In this document: positions 8,542 to 16,573 of the stretch, one piece after another
Numbering within the stretch: the first letter of the stretch is position 1
Layout: every line of letters starts with the position of its first letter
From: Myxococcales bacterium
GTDB lineage: Bacteria > Myxococcota > Polyangia > Polyangiales > Polyangiaceae
Assembly: GCA_003151595.1 (NCBI GenBank)
Contig: PLXW01000003.1
Location: forward strand, 1-33,564
Length of the DNA: 33,564 bases
Direction of reading: 5' to 3'
The notes under the pieces: model-generated
What the model was told of the DNA's origin: nothing
Seen by the model: only the letters and a program-made list of their open reading frames with translations
The model's database searches: none
Program-made: the position numbers and the translations under genes

Positions 8542-8558
8542 GCTGCCTCCGAGGCAGC
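8542..8558 (-). promoter_or_regulatory. Hairpin sequestering the flavodoxin ribosome-binding site
   Basis: On the minus strand GCTGCCTCGGAGGCAGC forms a perfect 7-bp stem with a 3-base loop. The Shine-Dalgarno CGGAGG is split between loop and stem and ends about 7 nt before the ATG. In the folded state the ribosome site would be hidden. Confidence 0.55.
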
Positions 8559-8772
8559 ATCGAAGCAACGTCGGTGCCGTTCCGTCCGTGCGGCCTTGGG
8601 CCACCCTTGGATGAACGCAAATAGGTCGCTGTCGCCGTCGATGATGGAGCGTTCTTCGGCGATCGTCGCGTAAGGCGTTCTGTCTTCTCCGTGCCCGTCC
8701 GATCCCGCTAGCGTTTCCTGTCCTCCGGAGCGCTACTGGCGGAGCGAGAGGGGTCTGTCGTGAACGACCGCG

Positions 8773-10044
8773 ATGAACCCGCGCTCGTGGCATGCTTCGC
8801 ACGACGCCATGAACGCGCGCCACTTTCGCCAAAGCTCGAACGCGCTCCTGCTCGCGTGCGCCTCCGTCGCGTGCGGCGGAGCCGTGAGCAGCAGCGCGCC
8901 GCGCGGCGCAGACGGAGGCGCTGACGTCGACATCGACGGAGCGGCCACCGCGTCGAGCGGCGGCGGCGCGTCCGCGTGCGACCACTACTTCGCAGCCCTC
9001 TATTCGCGCTGCGGAGGCCCGGTCGTGCCTGCCACCGAGGCGGCGCGGACGCGCGCGCGCTTCGAGAGCGTCTGCAAGAACCAGTTCGCGCTCCCAGGGG
9101 GCGGCATCACCCCGGTCACCCTCGACGCCTGCGCGACCGCGCTCGATTCGTCCGCCTGTGAGCTCCCCGACGGCCCGCCTCCCGCGTGCGATTTCCATGG
9201 CTCGCTCGCCGGGGGAGCCGCGTGCACGGATGGTGTGCAGTGCCAGAGCGGTTCGTGCGCAGGCACGGCGAGCGTCGGCCCCGGCGGACAGATGTCTCCC
9301 TTCACGTGCGGCACGTGCGCGCCGCTCGCGGCGGTCGGCGCGTCGTGCGGGGATGCGAGCTGTTCGGCCAACGCCATCTGCATCACCCAGGACACGACCG
9401 CCGCCTCTCCGGTCTATACGTGCACCGCGCTCACGCAAGGCGGCGTCGGCGCGGCGTGCGATGGTCTCACGGCGCTGTGCCAGGCAGGCTCGTACTGCGC
9501 GTCGGCGACCAAGACTTGCAGCACGCTCGGCCACGCCGGCGCGTCCTGCGGCGAAGGAACCGGGGACTGGCCCGGTGGATGCGCGGCGCCGCTGGCGTGC
9601 GTCGGCTCTCCGGGGGGCGGGGCTTGCAGCAGTGGGTCGACCGGCGCGTTCTGCCTGACGGACTTCGATTGCGCGACGGGGCTGGGTTGCCTTCCGGGCC
9701 CTTGCTCCTCGAGCGGCGCGCGAATTGGCTGCGCGGAATCAGGAACGTGCGGCGCGGTCGCGTGGAACGCGCCTGGGGAGGCTTGCGACGGATATGCCGC
9801 GCGATGCCTCGTGGGATCCTGCGGCTCGGGCGGCTTTCTCCCTCGCCCTCCGCCCGCCGATGGCGGTGCGGCGTGGAGCACGTGCCGATCGTCCTCGCCG
9901 ACGGTCAGCCATGCGTTGTCACCGATCCCGGCACGACGTGCGACACGTTCTCGGAGTGCTTCGATGGGACGTGCGCGTTGGTCGACGAGATTGTTTGCAA
10001 ATAGGAAGCGCGCGCAGGGATACCGAGAGGCCGCAGTGAAGTGA
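8773..10044 (+). CDS. Cysteine-rich lipoprotein, frameshifted near its 3' end
   Basis: A predicted outer-surface lipoprotein of the type common in myxobacteria. The N-terminal hydrophobic segment ends in lipobox SVAC-GG, then a Ser/Gly/Asp linker, then about 300 residues of evenly spaced Cys with repeated 'GxxCxxxxxC' spacing that suggests many disulfides. No enzymatic motif is seen. Up to about 9885 the frame is plainly coding; after that the Cys-rich pattern continues in another frame (PIVLADGQPC ... FDGTCALVDEIVCK) ending at TAG 10002-10004. Adding one C at the TGCCG near 9883-9887 would restore a continuous protein, so either the gene carries a one-base deletion or the assembly has an error. 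As read, the last ~50 residues to 10044 are out-of-frame junk. ATG 8773 is used; an in-frame ATG at 8809 gives a more usual signal-peptide length. Confidence 0.75.
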   Translation: MNPRSWHASHDAMNARHFRQSSNALLLACASVACGGAVSSSAPRGADGGADVDIDGAATASSGGGASACDHYFAALYSRCGGPVVPATEAARTRARFESVCKNQFALPGGGITPVTLDACATALDSSACELPDGPPPACDFHGSLAGGAACTDGVQCQSGSCAGTASVGPGGQMSPFTCGTCAPLAAVGASCGDASCSANAICITQDTTAASPVYTCTALTQGGVGAACDGLTALCQAGSYCASATKTCSTLGHAGASCGEGTGDWPGGCAAPLACVGSPGGGACSSGSTGAFCLTDFDCATGLGCLPGPCSSSGARIGCAESGTCGAVAWNAPGEACDGYAARCLVGSCGSGGFLPRPPPADGGAAWSTCRSSSPTVSHALSPIPARRATRSRSASMGRARWSTRLFANRKRAQGYREAAVK

Positions 10045-10053
10045 CTTAACCAC

Positions 10054-10227
10054 ATGAGTCGCCTCGCGCGCTTCTTCCCGACGTCGCTCTCGTCGGCGGG
10101 ACTCCGCTTCACGCAGCTCGCGCCGGCGCCGTGCGCGTGGGTGCTCTCGGCCGGCGGCGTCGTGAAGTGGGCGTCGGAGAGCGCGCCGGAGATCGGCGTG
10201 ATGAGCTGGATCGTGCCGCTCGCATGA
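10054..10227 (+). CDS. Small ORF, 57 aa, unrecognised (possibly a relic)
   Basis: An ATG-started frame encoding 57 residues ending SWIVPLA. It begins 9 nt after the stop of the frameshifted frame and 49 nt after the restored stop of the lipoprotein gene. No family is recognised. Its central part (CAWVLSAGGVVKW) lies in a 37-bp DNA segment that recurs, with a 2-bp deletion, at 19867-19901 beside another gene relic. That recurrence suggests a piece of a repeated gene rather than a functional small protein. There is no clear ribosome site. Confidence 0.3.
   Translation: MSRLARFFPTSLSSAGLRFTQLAPAPCAWVLSAGGVVKWASESAPEIGVMSWIVPLA
10131..10167 (+). repeat. Dispersed repeat, copy 1 (pair with 19867-19901)
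   Basis: A 37-bp segment starting GTGCGCGTGGGTGCTCTCGG and ending GGCGTCGTGAAG. The other copy is identical apart from missing two bases in the GTGCTC part. Both copies sit in decayed gene debris. Confidence 0.6.
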
Positions 10228-10252
10228 GGGACTGACGACGACTCCCCTCGCC

Positions 10253-10399
10253 AAGGCCGGCAAGGCGCGCAAGCGCGACGAGGAGAAGGCCGCGCTGGCG
10301 ACGCTGCAGCAGCAACAGACTTCGACGGCGCCGGGTTCGGCGACGGCAGGTCAAACGGTGCAGGGGGTCAACGGGAGCGCGAACGGGGCGGCGCACTAG
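10253..10399 (+). pseudogene. 3' end of a repeated gene (copy B)
   Basis: An open frame without a start codon (first in-frame stop at 10202-10204) encodes KAGKARKRDEEKAALATLQ, a Thr/Gly/Ala stretch, then GVNGSANGAAH and TAG. It matches copy A at 2487-2634 at both ends and keeps one frame throughout, so B shows the original reading frame of the family. The 5' part of the gene is missing; the bases upstream belong to the small ORF at 10054-10227. Function unknown. Confidence 0.6.
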
Positions 10400-10437
10400 A
10401 AAGAGGAAGGAGAGCATACGGTCGCCGCGGAGTTGCC

Positions 10438-10463
10438 GCCGCCTGGGTGCAGACCCAGGCGGC
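10438..10463. terminator. Strong 11-bp hairpin between convergent units
   Basis: GCCGCCTGGGT-GCAG-ACCCAGGCGGC is a perfect 11-bp stem with a four-base loop. It lies between the plus-strand debris ending at 10399 and the minus-strand nucleotidyltransferase gene ending at 10496. There is no T-tract on either side, but position and strength suggest a bidirectional transcription terminator. Confidence 0.55.
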
Positions 10464-10495
10464 TGGAAGCGCCTCGACCGAAAGCGAACCCGCGG

Positions 10496-10957
10496 TCAGC
10501 TTGCTACCCGGCTCTCCAGGCACAGGACGGGATGCATCACGTAAAAGCTGACGCCTGTCGGCGCGTCGGAGTCGTCGAGGATTGCGACAGCGAGCGCAGT
10601 CGCGTGCACCTCGGCGGCATCGAGCCCGAACGGCGCCGACACGATGTCGAGTGAGCGGGTCACACCGACGGCATCCACGAAGACGACAGTCCCGCTATTG
10701 GGGGTCGCGTCGTCGAACGTCGCGACGCGGGGTGTCCCGCCCAGGCGCTCGGCGCACCCGCGGACCGCGCGCTGATCGCCGCAGAAGTCGATGTCCTTGC
10801 TCGTGAAGGGGGCCTCGCGCGCAAGCTCGGGTACGCGCGCCTCGTAGAGCGATGCCCAGAAGTTCACGGCTTGCCCGCCTACCAGGACCAATTCCCGTTC
10901 GAGGTCCGCGACCTTTGCGAGGATCGGGCGGACGTCGACGTACGCGAGATCCTTCAC
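10496..10957 (-). CDS. Nucleotidyltransferase-fold protein (AbiEii/DUF6036-like), C-terminally truncated
   Basis: A 153-residue protein with the nucleotidyltransferase fold motif: LVLVGGQAVNFW (G-G helix start) followed by SKDIDF supplying the metal-binding D-x-D. The domain then ends at MHPVLCLESRVAS, where related proteins normally continue for several tens of residues after 'HP-hydrophobic-CLESR'. It therefore looks truncated at its C-terminus, perhaps inactive. GTG is the start; it overlaps the stop of the small upstream gene by 4 nt (GTGA), so translation is coupled. AbiEii-like transferases are often the toxin half of a toxin-antitoxin pair, and this small-gene-first arrangement fits, but toxin function is inference. 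Confidence 0.7.
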   Translation of the reverse strand: MKDLAYVDVRPILAKVADLERELVLVGGQAVNFWASLYEARVPELAREAPFTSKDIDFCGDQRAVRGCAERLGGTPRVATFDDATPNSGTVVFVDAVGVTRSLDIVSAPFGLDAAEVHATALAVAILDDSDAPTGVSFYVMHPVLCLESRVAS

Positions 10958-11139
10958 TCGAGGGGTTTCGCTCCCCGAAGGCTCACGCGCACGTTCGGGA
11001 ACGCGAAGTGACCGTTCTCGCGCCGGAGTTCTTCGCGGCTCTTCTCGCCCGATGCCAGCGCGCGAGCGTCGTCCTCGCGCGAGCGCTGCTTCTCGCGGGC
11101 GCGCTCCTCCGGGTCGAAATTCTCCAGCTCGCTAGCCAT
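10954..11139 (-). CDS. Small charged protein, 61 aa, coupled to the nucleotidyltransferase
   Basis: Starts MASELENFDPEERAREKQRS and is very rich in Glu, Arg and Asp, with likely long helices and a basic end (VRVSLRGAKPLE). No family is recognised. It overlaps the following nucleotidyltransferase start by 4 nt, the arrangement seen in many antitoxin-toxin pairs. The ATG at 11139 is preferred because the longer frame to 11217 adds residues that look non-coding; a weak TAGGG lies just upstream. A role as partner or antitoxin is only suggested by the pairing. Confidence 0.55.
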   Translation of the reverse strand: MASELENFDPEERAREKQRSREDDARALASGEKSREELRRENGHFAFPNVRVSLRGAKPLE

Positions 11140-11301
11140 CCCTACAAAATAGTACCGCCGAGCGGTCCACGCAACGACGAGGCTCGAAGAGGCCTCCAAC
11201 CCCAGCGTAGGCGGCAACTTTGATCACAGACGGTCATGTGGTCTCTCCCCTGTTTTCGCGCGATGATGGTCACGGGGACCGATTCTCGCGAGGAACAGCC
11301 G

Positions 11302-11541
11302 ATGGCGACCTCACTCTACGACCTCAGCGTGCCGACCTTCCTGCAGACCGTCACCGCCGTGGCAGGCTTCCTCGACCGCGCGGCCGCGCATTGCGCGCAG
11401 ACGGGCGCCGACCCCGACGACTTCGTGGAGGCGCGGCTGTGCATCGCCGCCTCGATCCAGAAGACGAAGTCGGCGTCGACCGCGACGTCGACGATGCCGT
11501 CCTCGCACGCCGCCGCACGCTCCTCTCATCGCGCGCGGTAA
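11302..11541 (+). pseudogene. Truncated DUF1993-type (DinB-like) gene
   Basis: The first ~48 codons (SLYDLSVPTFLQT ... DPDDFVEARL) match the N-terminus of DUF1993 proteins, which usually have about 170 residues with a four-helix bundle. After VEARL the family pattern stops and low-complexity Ser/Thr/Ala/Arg residues run to the stop at 11541. The ATG at 11302 has GAGGAA at good spacing, so the start is original and the 3' part has been lost or replaced. Its end overlaps the 3' end of the GH13 gene on the other strand by 16 nt. Confidence 0.6.
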
Positions 11542-13169
11542 ATGGCCGCTCCTCGGGGAGGCAGGTTGACCACGAGCGTTCCCCCCCCGAGTGCCAGCGT
11601 CCCCGGAGCGCCGTCCCCCAGGTCGTCGACGAGCGTCGCCCCGCTGGCGAACACGGAGCCCGGGACGGGGATGTGCATCGTCCCCGAGGGGGCCGATCCA
11701 TTGTTCACGACGATGACGCGCGCGCCCGCGCCGGTGCCGCGCGCGAAGGCGAAGACGTTCGGGTTGTGCGCGCCGTTCTGGCGCCACAGCTCCGTGTACG
11801 CGCCGTCGATGAGCGCCGGCGTCGTCGTCCGCAGCGCGGCGAGCTTCGCCACGCGCGCGAAGATCTGGTCCGACCCTGCCACTGCCTCGCCCGGGTGCGC
11901 CGCGCCGCGCGCCGTCGGGTCGGTCGCCCACGCCGGAAGGTCGCGGCGGTTGTCCGGATCGGGCCCGCCGTAGAGCCCCACCTCGTCGCCCGCGTAGAGC
12001 TGCGGGATGCCCGGGAGGGTGAAGAGGAGGTCGAGCGCGAGCATCTCGCGGCGGCGTATATCGTCCTCTGGCACGCCGTAGCCGGGCTCGTTCGCGAAGC
12101 GCGGCACGTCGTGGTTGTCCATGAGAAGCACGAGGTCGAGCGCGCGATCCATTCCGAGCGTCGCGATCCCGTCGGCGACGGCGCTCGCCACCGCGTCGAC
12201 CGAACCCCCCCGCGCGATGCCGCTCACCAGGGCCGAGTACAGCTCGAAGTGAAACGCCGAATCGAAGCCTGCGTCGAGGTACGGGAGGAACGGCGTCGTC
12301 GGCCCGGTGTCGAAGATCTCCGCGACGGCGAACAGGTTCGCGTTCACGCCTCGCACGGCGGGGAAGAAGCTCGCCTGGAAGTACGAGGGGGGGACGTACT
12401 TCGCCGTATCCATCCGGATGCCGTCGATGCCGTACGTCGACGTCCAGCGGGCCGCGAGGGCCGACTCGTAGGCCGCGACGACGGGATTCTCCTGCGCGAA
12501 GTCGGGGTGACTGTCGAGGGGGCAATCGATCATGGGGTCACCGAGCGACGCGCACGTCCGCGGATCGTGGAACCAGGACGGCTGCTGCGTGGGGAGCCGG
12601 GCCGTGTTGCCGCTGTGGTTGACGACCATGTCGAGGATGAAGCGCATCCCGGCCGCGTGTACGTCGCCGACGAGGGCGACGAGATCGGAGGCGGTGCCGA
12701 GCTTGGGCTCGATCGCGCCGTCGTCGGGATCGACATAGTCGGCCCAGTAGCCGTGGTAGCCGCACTGGCCGTTCGGGAGGCGCGGGATCTGCCGGTAGAG
12801 GGGCGTCGTCCAGATCGCGGTCGCGCCGAGCCCTTTGATGTAGCCGAGGTTCTGGCGCACCCCTTCCAGATCGCCGCCGTGAAAGACGTGCGGATCGGAG
12901 GGATTGAAGCAGCCGGGGGAGCCGAGGGCGTCGTTGGTGGTGTCGCCGTTGCGAAAGCGGTCGGGCATGACGAGGTAGATGACCTGCGCACGCCACCCCG
13001 CGGCCTCGGCGGCGGTCTCGGCCCGCGCGAGCGATGCCGTCGTCTTCGCGGTGGGCTCGGGGGCCGTCCCGCAGGCGCTCGCGCCGAGGGGAACCGCCAT
13101 CGCGAGCCCCGCGCACGCGAGCCATGCAGCGGCGCGCGGGCTCTTCGTCTCGAGTCTCGATTTCGACAT
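11526..13169 (-). CDS. Secreted GH13 alpha-amylase-family lipoprotein
   Basis: A 547-residue glycoside hydrolase acting on alpha-glucans. The signal peptide ends in lipobox LGASAC (Cys33), so it is probably anchored in a membrane outside the cytoplasm. The (beta/alpha)8 domain starts near residue 60 (VIYLVMPDRFRNGD). The four GH13 regions are complete: DMVVNH (D180-H185), GIDGIRMDTAKY with nucleophile D254, AVAEIF with acid/base E284, and MDNHD with transition-state D354. A beta-sandwich C-domain follows (about 450-547). The ATG at 13169 has GGAGG 7 nt upstream. It diverges from an AraC regulator gene 147 nt away, which probably controls it. Exact specificity (amylase, cyclomaltodextrinase, neopullulanase-like) cannot be decided by eye. 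Confidence 0.92.
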   Translation of the reverse strand: MSKSRLETKSPRAAAWLACAGLAMAVPLGASACGTAPEPTAKTTASLARAETAAEAAGWRAQVIYLVMPDRFRNGDTTNDALGSPGCFNPSDPHVFHGGDLEGVRQNLGYIKGLGATAIWTTPLYRQIPRLPNGQCGYHGYWADYVDPDDGAIEPKLGTASDLVALVGDVHAAGMRFILDMVVNHSGNTARLPTQQPSWFHDPRTCASLGDPMIDCPLDSHPDFAQENPVVAAYESALAARWTSTYGIDGIRMDTAKYVPPSYFQASFFPAVRGVNANLFAVAEIFDTGPTTPFLPYLDAGFDSAFHFELYSALVSGIARGGSVDAVASAVADGIATLGMDRALDLVLLMDNHDVPRFANEPGYGVPEDDIRRREMLALDLLFTLPGIPQLYAGDEVGLYGGPDPDNRRDLPAWATDPTARGAAHPGEAVAGSDQIFARVAKLAALRTTTPALIDGAYTELWRQNGAHNPNVFAFARGTGAGARVIVVNNGSAPSGTMHIPVPGSVFASGATLVDDLGDGAPGTLALGGGTLVVNLPPRGAAIYRAR

Positions 13170-13316
13170 CGTCGTACCTCCGAGGCGGTGCGTACCATCC
13201 GCCCTCTCGGTCCGATTGCGCGCGCCCGTCATTCTCTTCTGCGCGCGCGCCAAAGCGAACGACCGGCGCCTCACGGCCAGGGGGGCGCTGGTCCCGGCTG
13301 GCGCTAGAGTTGGTGC

Positions 13317-14237
13317 GTGGCCAGGGCGAAGAAGACCACCGAACGGATCGTGCTCCGCGTGGAGCGAAGCGCGGAGCTCGACTTTCGCGGCGGGCGGCGG
13401 GTCGAGCGGCACCCGGCGTTGCTCGTACCGGTCGACACGAGCGTCGTCGTCGTCACGATCGGCGACGCGCCCCCCGAGTGCGTGGACCGCGCCTCGTTCG
13501 CGTTCGTCCCCGCCGAGACTCCGTACCACGTGCATGCCAAGAGCTCTCTTGCCACCGTCGTCACGCTCCTCGTGGCAAGTGGCGCGCGCGAGAGCGCGTG
13601 CCGCGAGTATCGCCCGCACGTCGACGAGCGCCTCTTCGGCGAGCTCCTCGCGACGCCGCGCATCCTTCCACGCACGCGCTGGTTCGACGAGATCGTGCAC
13701 CGCTACGTCTTCGAGCGGGACGTCTGCAAGAAGCCCCACAGCGCGGCGGCCTCCTTCCTCGAGACGGAGATCACCAAGGAGCTCTACTTCCTCTGCGAGG
13801 AGCGCAGCGCGATGCGCCGGCGCGCGTCGGTCGTGAACGAGGCAGGGGACTTCGTCGTGCGCGCGCGCGCGTGGATCGACGACAACCTGTTCGAGCCGCT
13901 CCGGGTCGCGGAGCTCGCGCGCCGCACGGGGACCAGCGAGTCCACGCTGCTGCGCGCGTTCCAGCGGGAGCTCGGAAAGGCGCCCGCGGCGTACGCGCGT
14001 GAGCGGCGGCTCGATGCGGCGCTGCTCTTCTTGCAGAGCGGTCGCCACAGCGTCGGCGAGGTCGCGGCCCGGGTCGGCTACGCGAGCCTCGCGGCCTTCA
14101 CCTCCGCGTTCACGCGACGCTTCGGGCGCGTCCCCTCGTCGGTACGCCGCGCGGACGATGCGCTGGAACTGTTGCCGCCGCACGGTAGGCCTCCGCGCGT
14201 TTCGAGCCCACGGCGACGGAAACGCGATGACCTTTGA
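13317..14237 (+). CDS. AraC family transcriptional regulator
   Basis: A 306-residue regulator starting with GTG. The N-terminal half (about 10-180) resembles the cupin-type N-terminal domain of AraC regulators. The C-terminal half (about 185-285) is the double helix-turn-helix: first unit around FEPLRVAELARRTGTSESTLLRAF, then LGKAPAAYARERRLD, second unit around HSVGEVAARVGYASLAAFTSAF, ending RRFGRVPSSVRR. A basic Pro/Arg tail follows. It lies between two GH13 lipoprotein genes, divergent from one and 47 nt upstream of the other, so control of alpha-glucan use is the natural inference. The sugar signal is unknown. Confidence 0.88.
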   Translation: MARAKKTTERIVLRVERSAELDFRGGRRVERHPALLVPVDTSVVVVTIGDAPPECVDRASFAFVPAETPYHVHAKSSLATVVTLLVASGARESACREYRPHVDERLFGELLATPRILPRTRWFDEIVHRYVFERDVCKKPHSAAASFLETEITKELYFLCEERSAMRRRASVVNEAGDFVVRARAWIDDNLFEPLRVAELARRTGTSESTLLRAFQRELGKAPAAYARERRLDAALLFLQSGRHSVGEVAARVGYASLAAFTSAFTRRFGRVPSSVRRADDALELLPPHGRPPRVSSPRRRKRDDL

Positions 14238-14284
14238 CGGTCCCGCGTAAACGGCGCCGGGGGGGCGGTGCTAGGCCGACCTGC

Positions 14285-16288
14285 ATGCGATCGTGGTCTG
14301 CCTCGGGGTCGTCCTCGGAAGGGGCCGGAATTCGGCTCACCGTCCTCGCGTCTCTCCTCGCGTTGCCCGCCTGGACCCAGGCGTGCGGCAGCGGGGAGGG
14401 GAGCGGGTACACACCTCCGACCTTCGACGCCGGGGCGGGCGGCGTGCTCCCGCCCGGGGGGGGAGGCCCGACGGTCGACGGTGGCGCGTGGAGCGACGCG
14501 GCGCCGGCAGGGGGCGCTGACAGCGGCGCGGACGCGGGGCTCCTCACGCCCCCCTTTCTCGGCGGCAACGTCGAGCCGGGAGGGGTCGTCTTCCGCGTCT
14601 GGGCGCCGGACGCGACGAGCGCGAACGTGCGCGTCGACTCCACGCCGAACGACGTCCCGATGAACGCGATCGGAGGCGGGGTCTACGAGGCACACGTCCC
14701 GGGAGCAAAGGCCGGGAGCACGTACCTCTACGTCTTCGCGGGGCCGGGCGGGACGGTCACGCGCTTCGACCCGTACTGCCGCGAGCTCGCCGGAGCCGCG
14801 TGCCGCGTCGTCGATCCGAACGCGTACGCGTGGACGACCCCGTCATTCGCGCGCCCCAAACGCGCGGGCGCCGTCGTCTACGAGTTCCACGTCGGGAGCT
14901 ACGCGGTACCGACCGGCGCCGCGACCGGCACGTTCGCCTCGACGCGCGCCGCGCTGCCGCAGATTGCGGACCTCGGCGTGAACGTCATCGAGGTCATGCC
15001 GGTGCAGTCGTTCGGCGGCAGCGCGGGGGGGTGGGGATACAACCCGCAGCTCTTCCAGGCCCCCATGCCGGGGCTCGGCACGTCCGACGACTTTCGCGCG
15101 CTCGTCGACGCGGCGCACGCGCTCGGCATCGCCGTGTGGGTCGACGCGGTCATCAACCACACCGACGGCTGGACGCAGGCGCCGCTCTACTGCTTCGACG
15201 GCGAGTGCCCGAACCAGACGGCGGGCATCTACTTCTTTCCCCAGGGGACCTACGCCACGACCCCCTGGGGACCGCGCCCCGACTACGCGGCTCCCGAGGT
15301 GGCGACGATGCTCGCCGCTTCGGTCGATACCTGGATGACCGAGCTGCGCGCCGACGGATTCCGGTGGGACTCGGTCTCCAACGTCCGCGCGCTCGATGGA
15401 CAGGGGACCGTGCCGGGAGCGACCGATCTCCTCCGGCGCATCAACGACCGGGTACACGCGCTCGACGGCCTCAGCATCGCCGAGGATCTCAAGGGCTACG
15501 GCGCGATCACGCAGAGCACGGCGAGCGGCGGCTTCGGCTTCGACGCGCAGTGGGACGGCTTCGGCTACACGATGACGAACGTGATCGTCCCGCCGAGCGA
15601 CGCCGGGCGAGATCTCGGCCAGGTCGTCGGTGCGCTAGAGGGGTCCTCCGGGGGCGATCCGTTCGGGCGTCTGATCTACCTCGAGGATCACGACACCGTC
15701 GGCAACGGCGGCTCGCGCATCCCGGCCGCCATCGACTCCGCGAACCCCACGAGCTTCGCGGCGCGCAAGCGATCGATGCTCGGTGCGCTCGTGATGCTGA
15801 CGACGCCCGGCGTACCGATGCTCTTCATGGGAGAGGAGTGGCTCGCGACGGCCCCGTTCCTCAGCCCCCCGACCCCCCTCGCCGGGCCGACCGCCGTGGG
15901 GGAGCTGGTCCGGGCGTTCTACCGGGACATGGTTCGCCTCCGTCGCAACCTCGACGGCCTTGCGGGCGGACTCTCCGATCCGGGCGTCGAGATCGTGCAT
16001 CGAAACGACACCGCCAAGGTGCTCGGCTACCGGCGCTACGGCGCGTCGGGCGAAGACGTCCTCGTCGTCGCGAACTTCTCGAGCACGTCGTTCACCGCGT
16101 ACAACGTCGGCGTGCCTGACGCGAACCCCTGGCGCGTGCGCGTGAATAGCGATCTTCCCGCGTACGGCTCCGACTTCACCGGAACGCAGAGCGGGAGCGT
16201 CTCGCCCAAGCCCATCGCGACCGACGGCAAGCCGTACGCGCTCCCGCTCGTGCTGGGGCCGTACAGCGCGATCGTGCTCACGCGCTAA
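14285..16288 (+). CDS. Secreted GH13 lipoprotein with CBM48-like domain (branching enzyme / trehalohydrolase-like)
   Basis: A 667-residue alpha-glucan-active enzyme. The signal peptide ends in TQAC (Cys34), followed by a Gly/Asp/Ala linker. Residues about 90-175 (GGVVFRVWAPDATSANVRV ...) match the CBM48/E-set domain found before branching enzymes and maltooligosyltrehalose trehalohydrolases. The catalytic domain begins YEFHVGSY; catalytic regions are VDAVINH (D287), FRWDSVSN (nucleophile D362), AEDLK (E400) and EDHD (D470). PMLFMGEEW and the early motifs recall trehalohydrolases (GH13_10), but residues around the nucleophile differ, so specificity is open. ATG 14285 is preferred to a TTG at 14234 that overlaps the AraC stop, because it gives a normal lipoprotein signal. 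Probably cotranscribed with the regulator. Confidence 0.88.
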   Translation: MRSWSASGSSSEGAGIRLTVLASLLALPAWTQACGSGEGSGYTPPTFDAGAGGVLPPGGGGPTVDGGAWSDAAPAGGADSGADAGLLTPPFLGGNVEPGGVVFRVWAPDATSANVRVDSTPNDVPMNAIGGGVYEAHVPGAKAGSTYLYVFAGPGGTVTRFDPYCRELAGAACRVVDPNAYAWTTPSFARPKRAGAVVYEFHVGSYAVPTGAATGTFASTRAALPQIADLGVNVIEVMPVQSFGGSAGGWGYNPQLFQAPMPGLGTSDDFRALVDAAHALGIAVWVDAVINHTDGWTQAPLYCFDGECPNQTAGIYFFPQGTYATTPWGPRPDYAAPEVATMLAASVDTWMTELRADGFRWDSVSNVRALDGQGTVPGATDLLRRINDRVHALDGLSIAEDLKGYGAITQSTASGGFGFDAQWDGFGYTMTNVIVPPSDAGRDLGQVVGALEGSSGGDPFGRLIYLEDHDTVGNGGSRIPAAIDSANPTSFAARKRSMLGALVMLTTPGVPMLFMGEEWLATAPFLSPPTPLAGPTAVGELVRAFYRDMVRLRRNLDGLAGGLSDPGVEIVHRNDTAKVLGYRRYGASGEDVLVVANFSSTSFTAYNVGVPDANPWRVRVNSDLPAYGSDFTGTQSGSVSPKPIATDGKPYALPLVLGPYSAIVLTR

Positions 16289-16341
16289 ACCGCCGAGCGC
16301 GATACGGCGCGGACTCACGCCGGCGTTTTAGCTTCGTCCTA

Positions 16342-16421
16342 GTGGGAACTGGCGTTCCCCTCGGAAGCTTCGCTTCCGAGCCTCCCCTGCATCGCCTTCG
16401 GCGAATCGTGCTTCGCACGAC
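16342..16421. repeat. Left arm of an 80-bp imperfect inverted repeat
   Basis: This arm pairs with 16478-16557 with about 12 mismatches in 80 (counted by eye), separated by a 56-nt spacer. Inside it are perfect small hairpins, all with TTC loops: 16360-16380 (9-bp stem CTCGGAAGC/GCTTCCGAG), the CGCC-TTC-GGCG region near 16392-16403, and 16406-16420 (TCGTGC-TTC-GCACGA). The element lies in the gap between two convergent genes and resembles REP/BIME-type extragenic palindromes. Confidence 0.8.
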
Positions 16422-16477
16422 GGCGAGAAGGATGGAGACAATCGCATGCGAATCTCGGACTCTCGTCTCGTCTCCCT

Positions 16478-16557
16478 GTCGTGCGAAGCACGATTCGCCA
16501 GAGGCGATTCGGGGGAGGCTCGTGAGCGAAGCGAACGAGGGGACCGGCAGGTCCCAC
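16478..16557. repeat. Right arm of the 80-bp imperfect inverted repeat
   Basis: Reverse complement of the left arm with roughly 85% identity. The inner hairpin GTGC-GAA-GCAC is kept, whereas the outer small hairpin has decayed (CTCGTGAGC against GCGAACGAG). Together the arms could fold into one large stem in RNA from either convergent gene, or into a cruciform in DNA. Confidence 0.8.
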
Positions 16558-16573
16558 ACGACACGTCACGACG

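Noticed and set aside
7924..9534. Extended 536-codon version of the flavodoxin-like gene
   Set aside because: The extra 332 codons are antisense to the Cys-rich lipoprotein. The flavodoxin FMN loop starts at the ATG at 8538.
11220..13307. Plus-strand 695-codon frame across the first GH13 gene
   Set aside because: It is antisense to a gene with all four GH13 catalytic regions, and its translation is Arg/Val/Glu-rich without domains.
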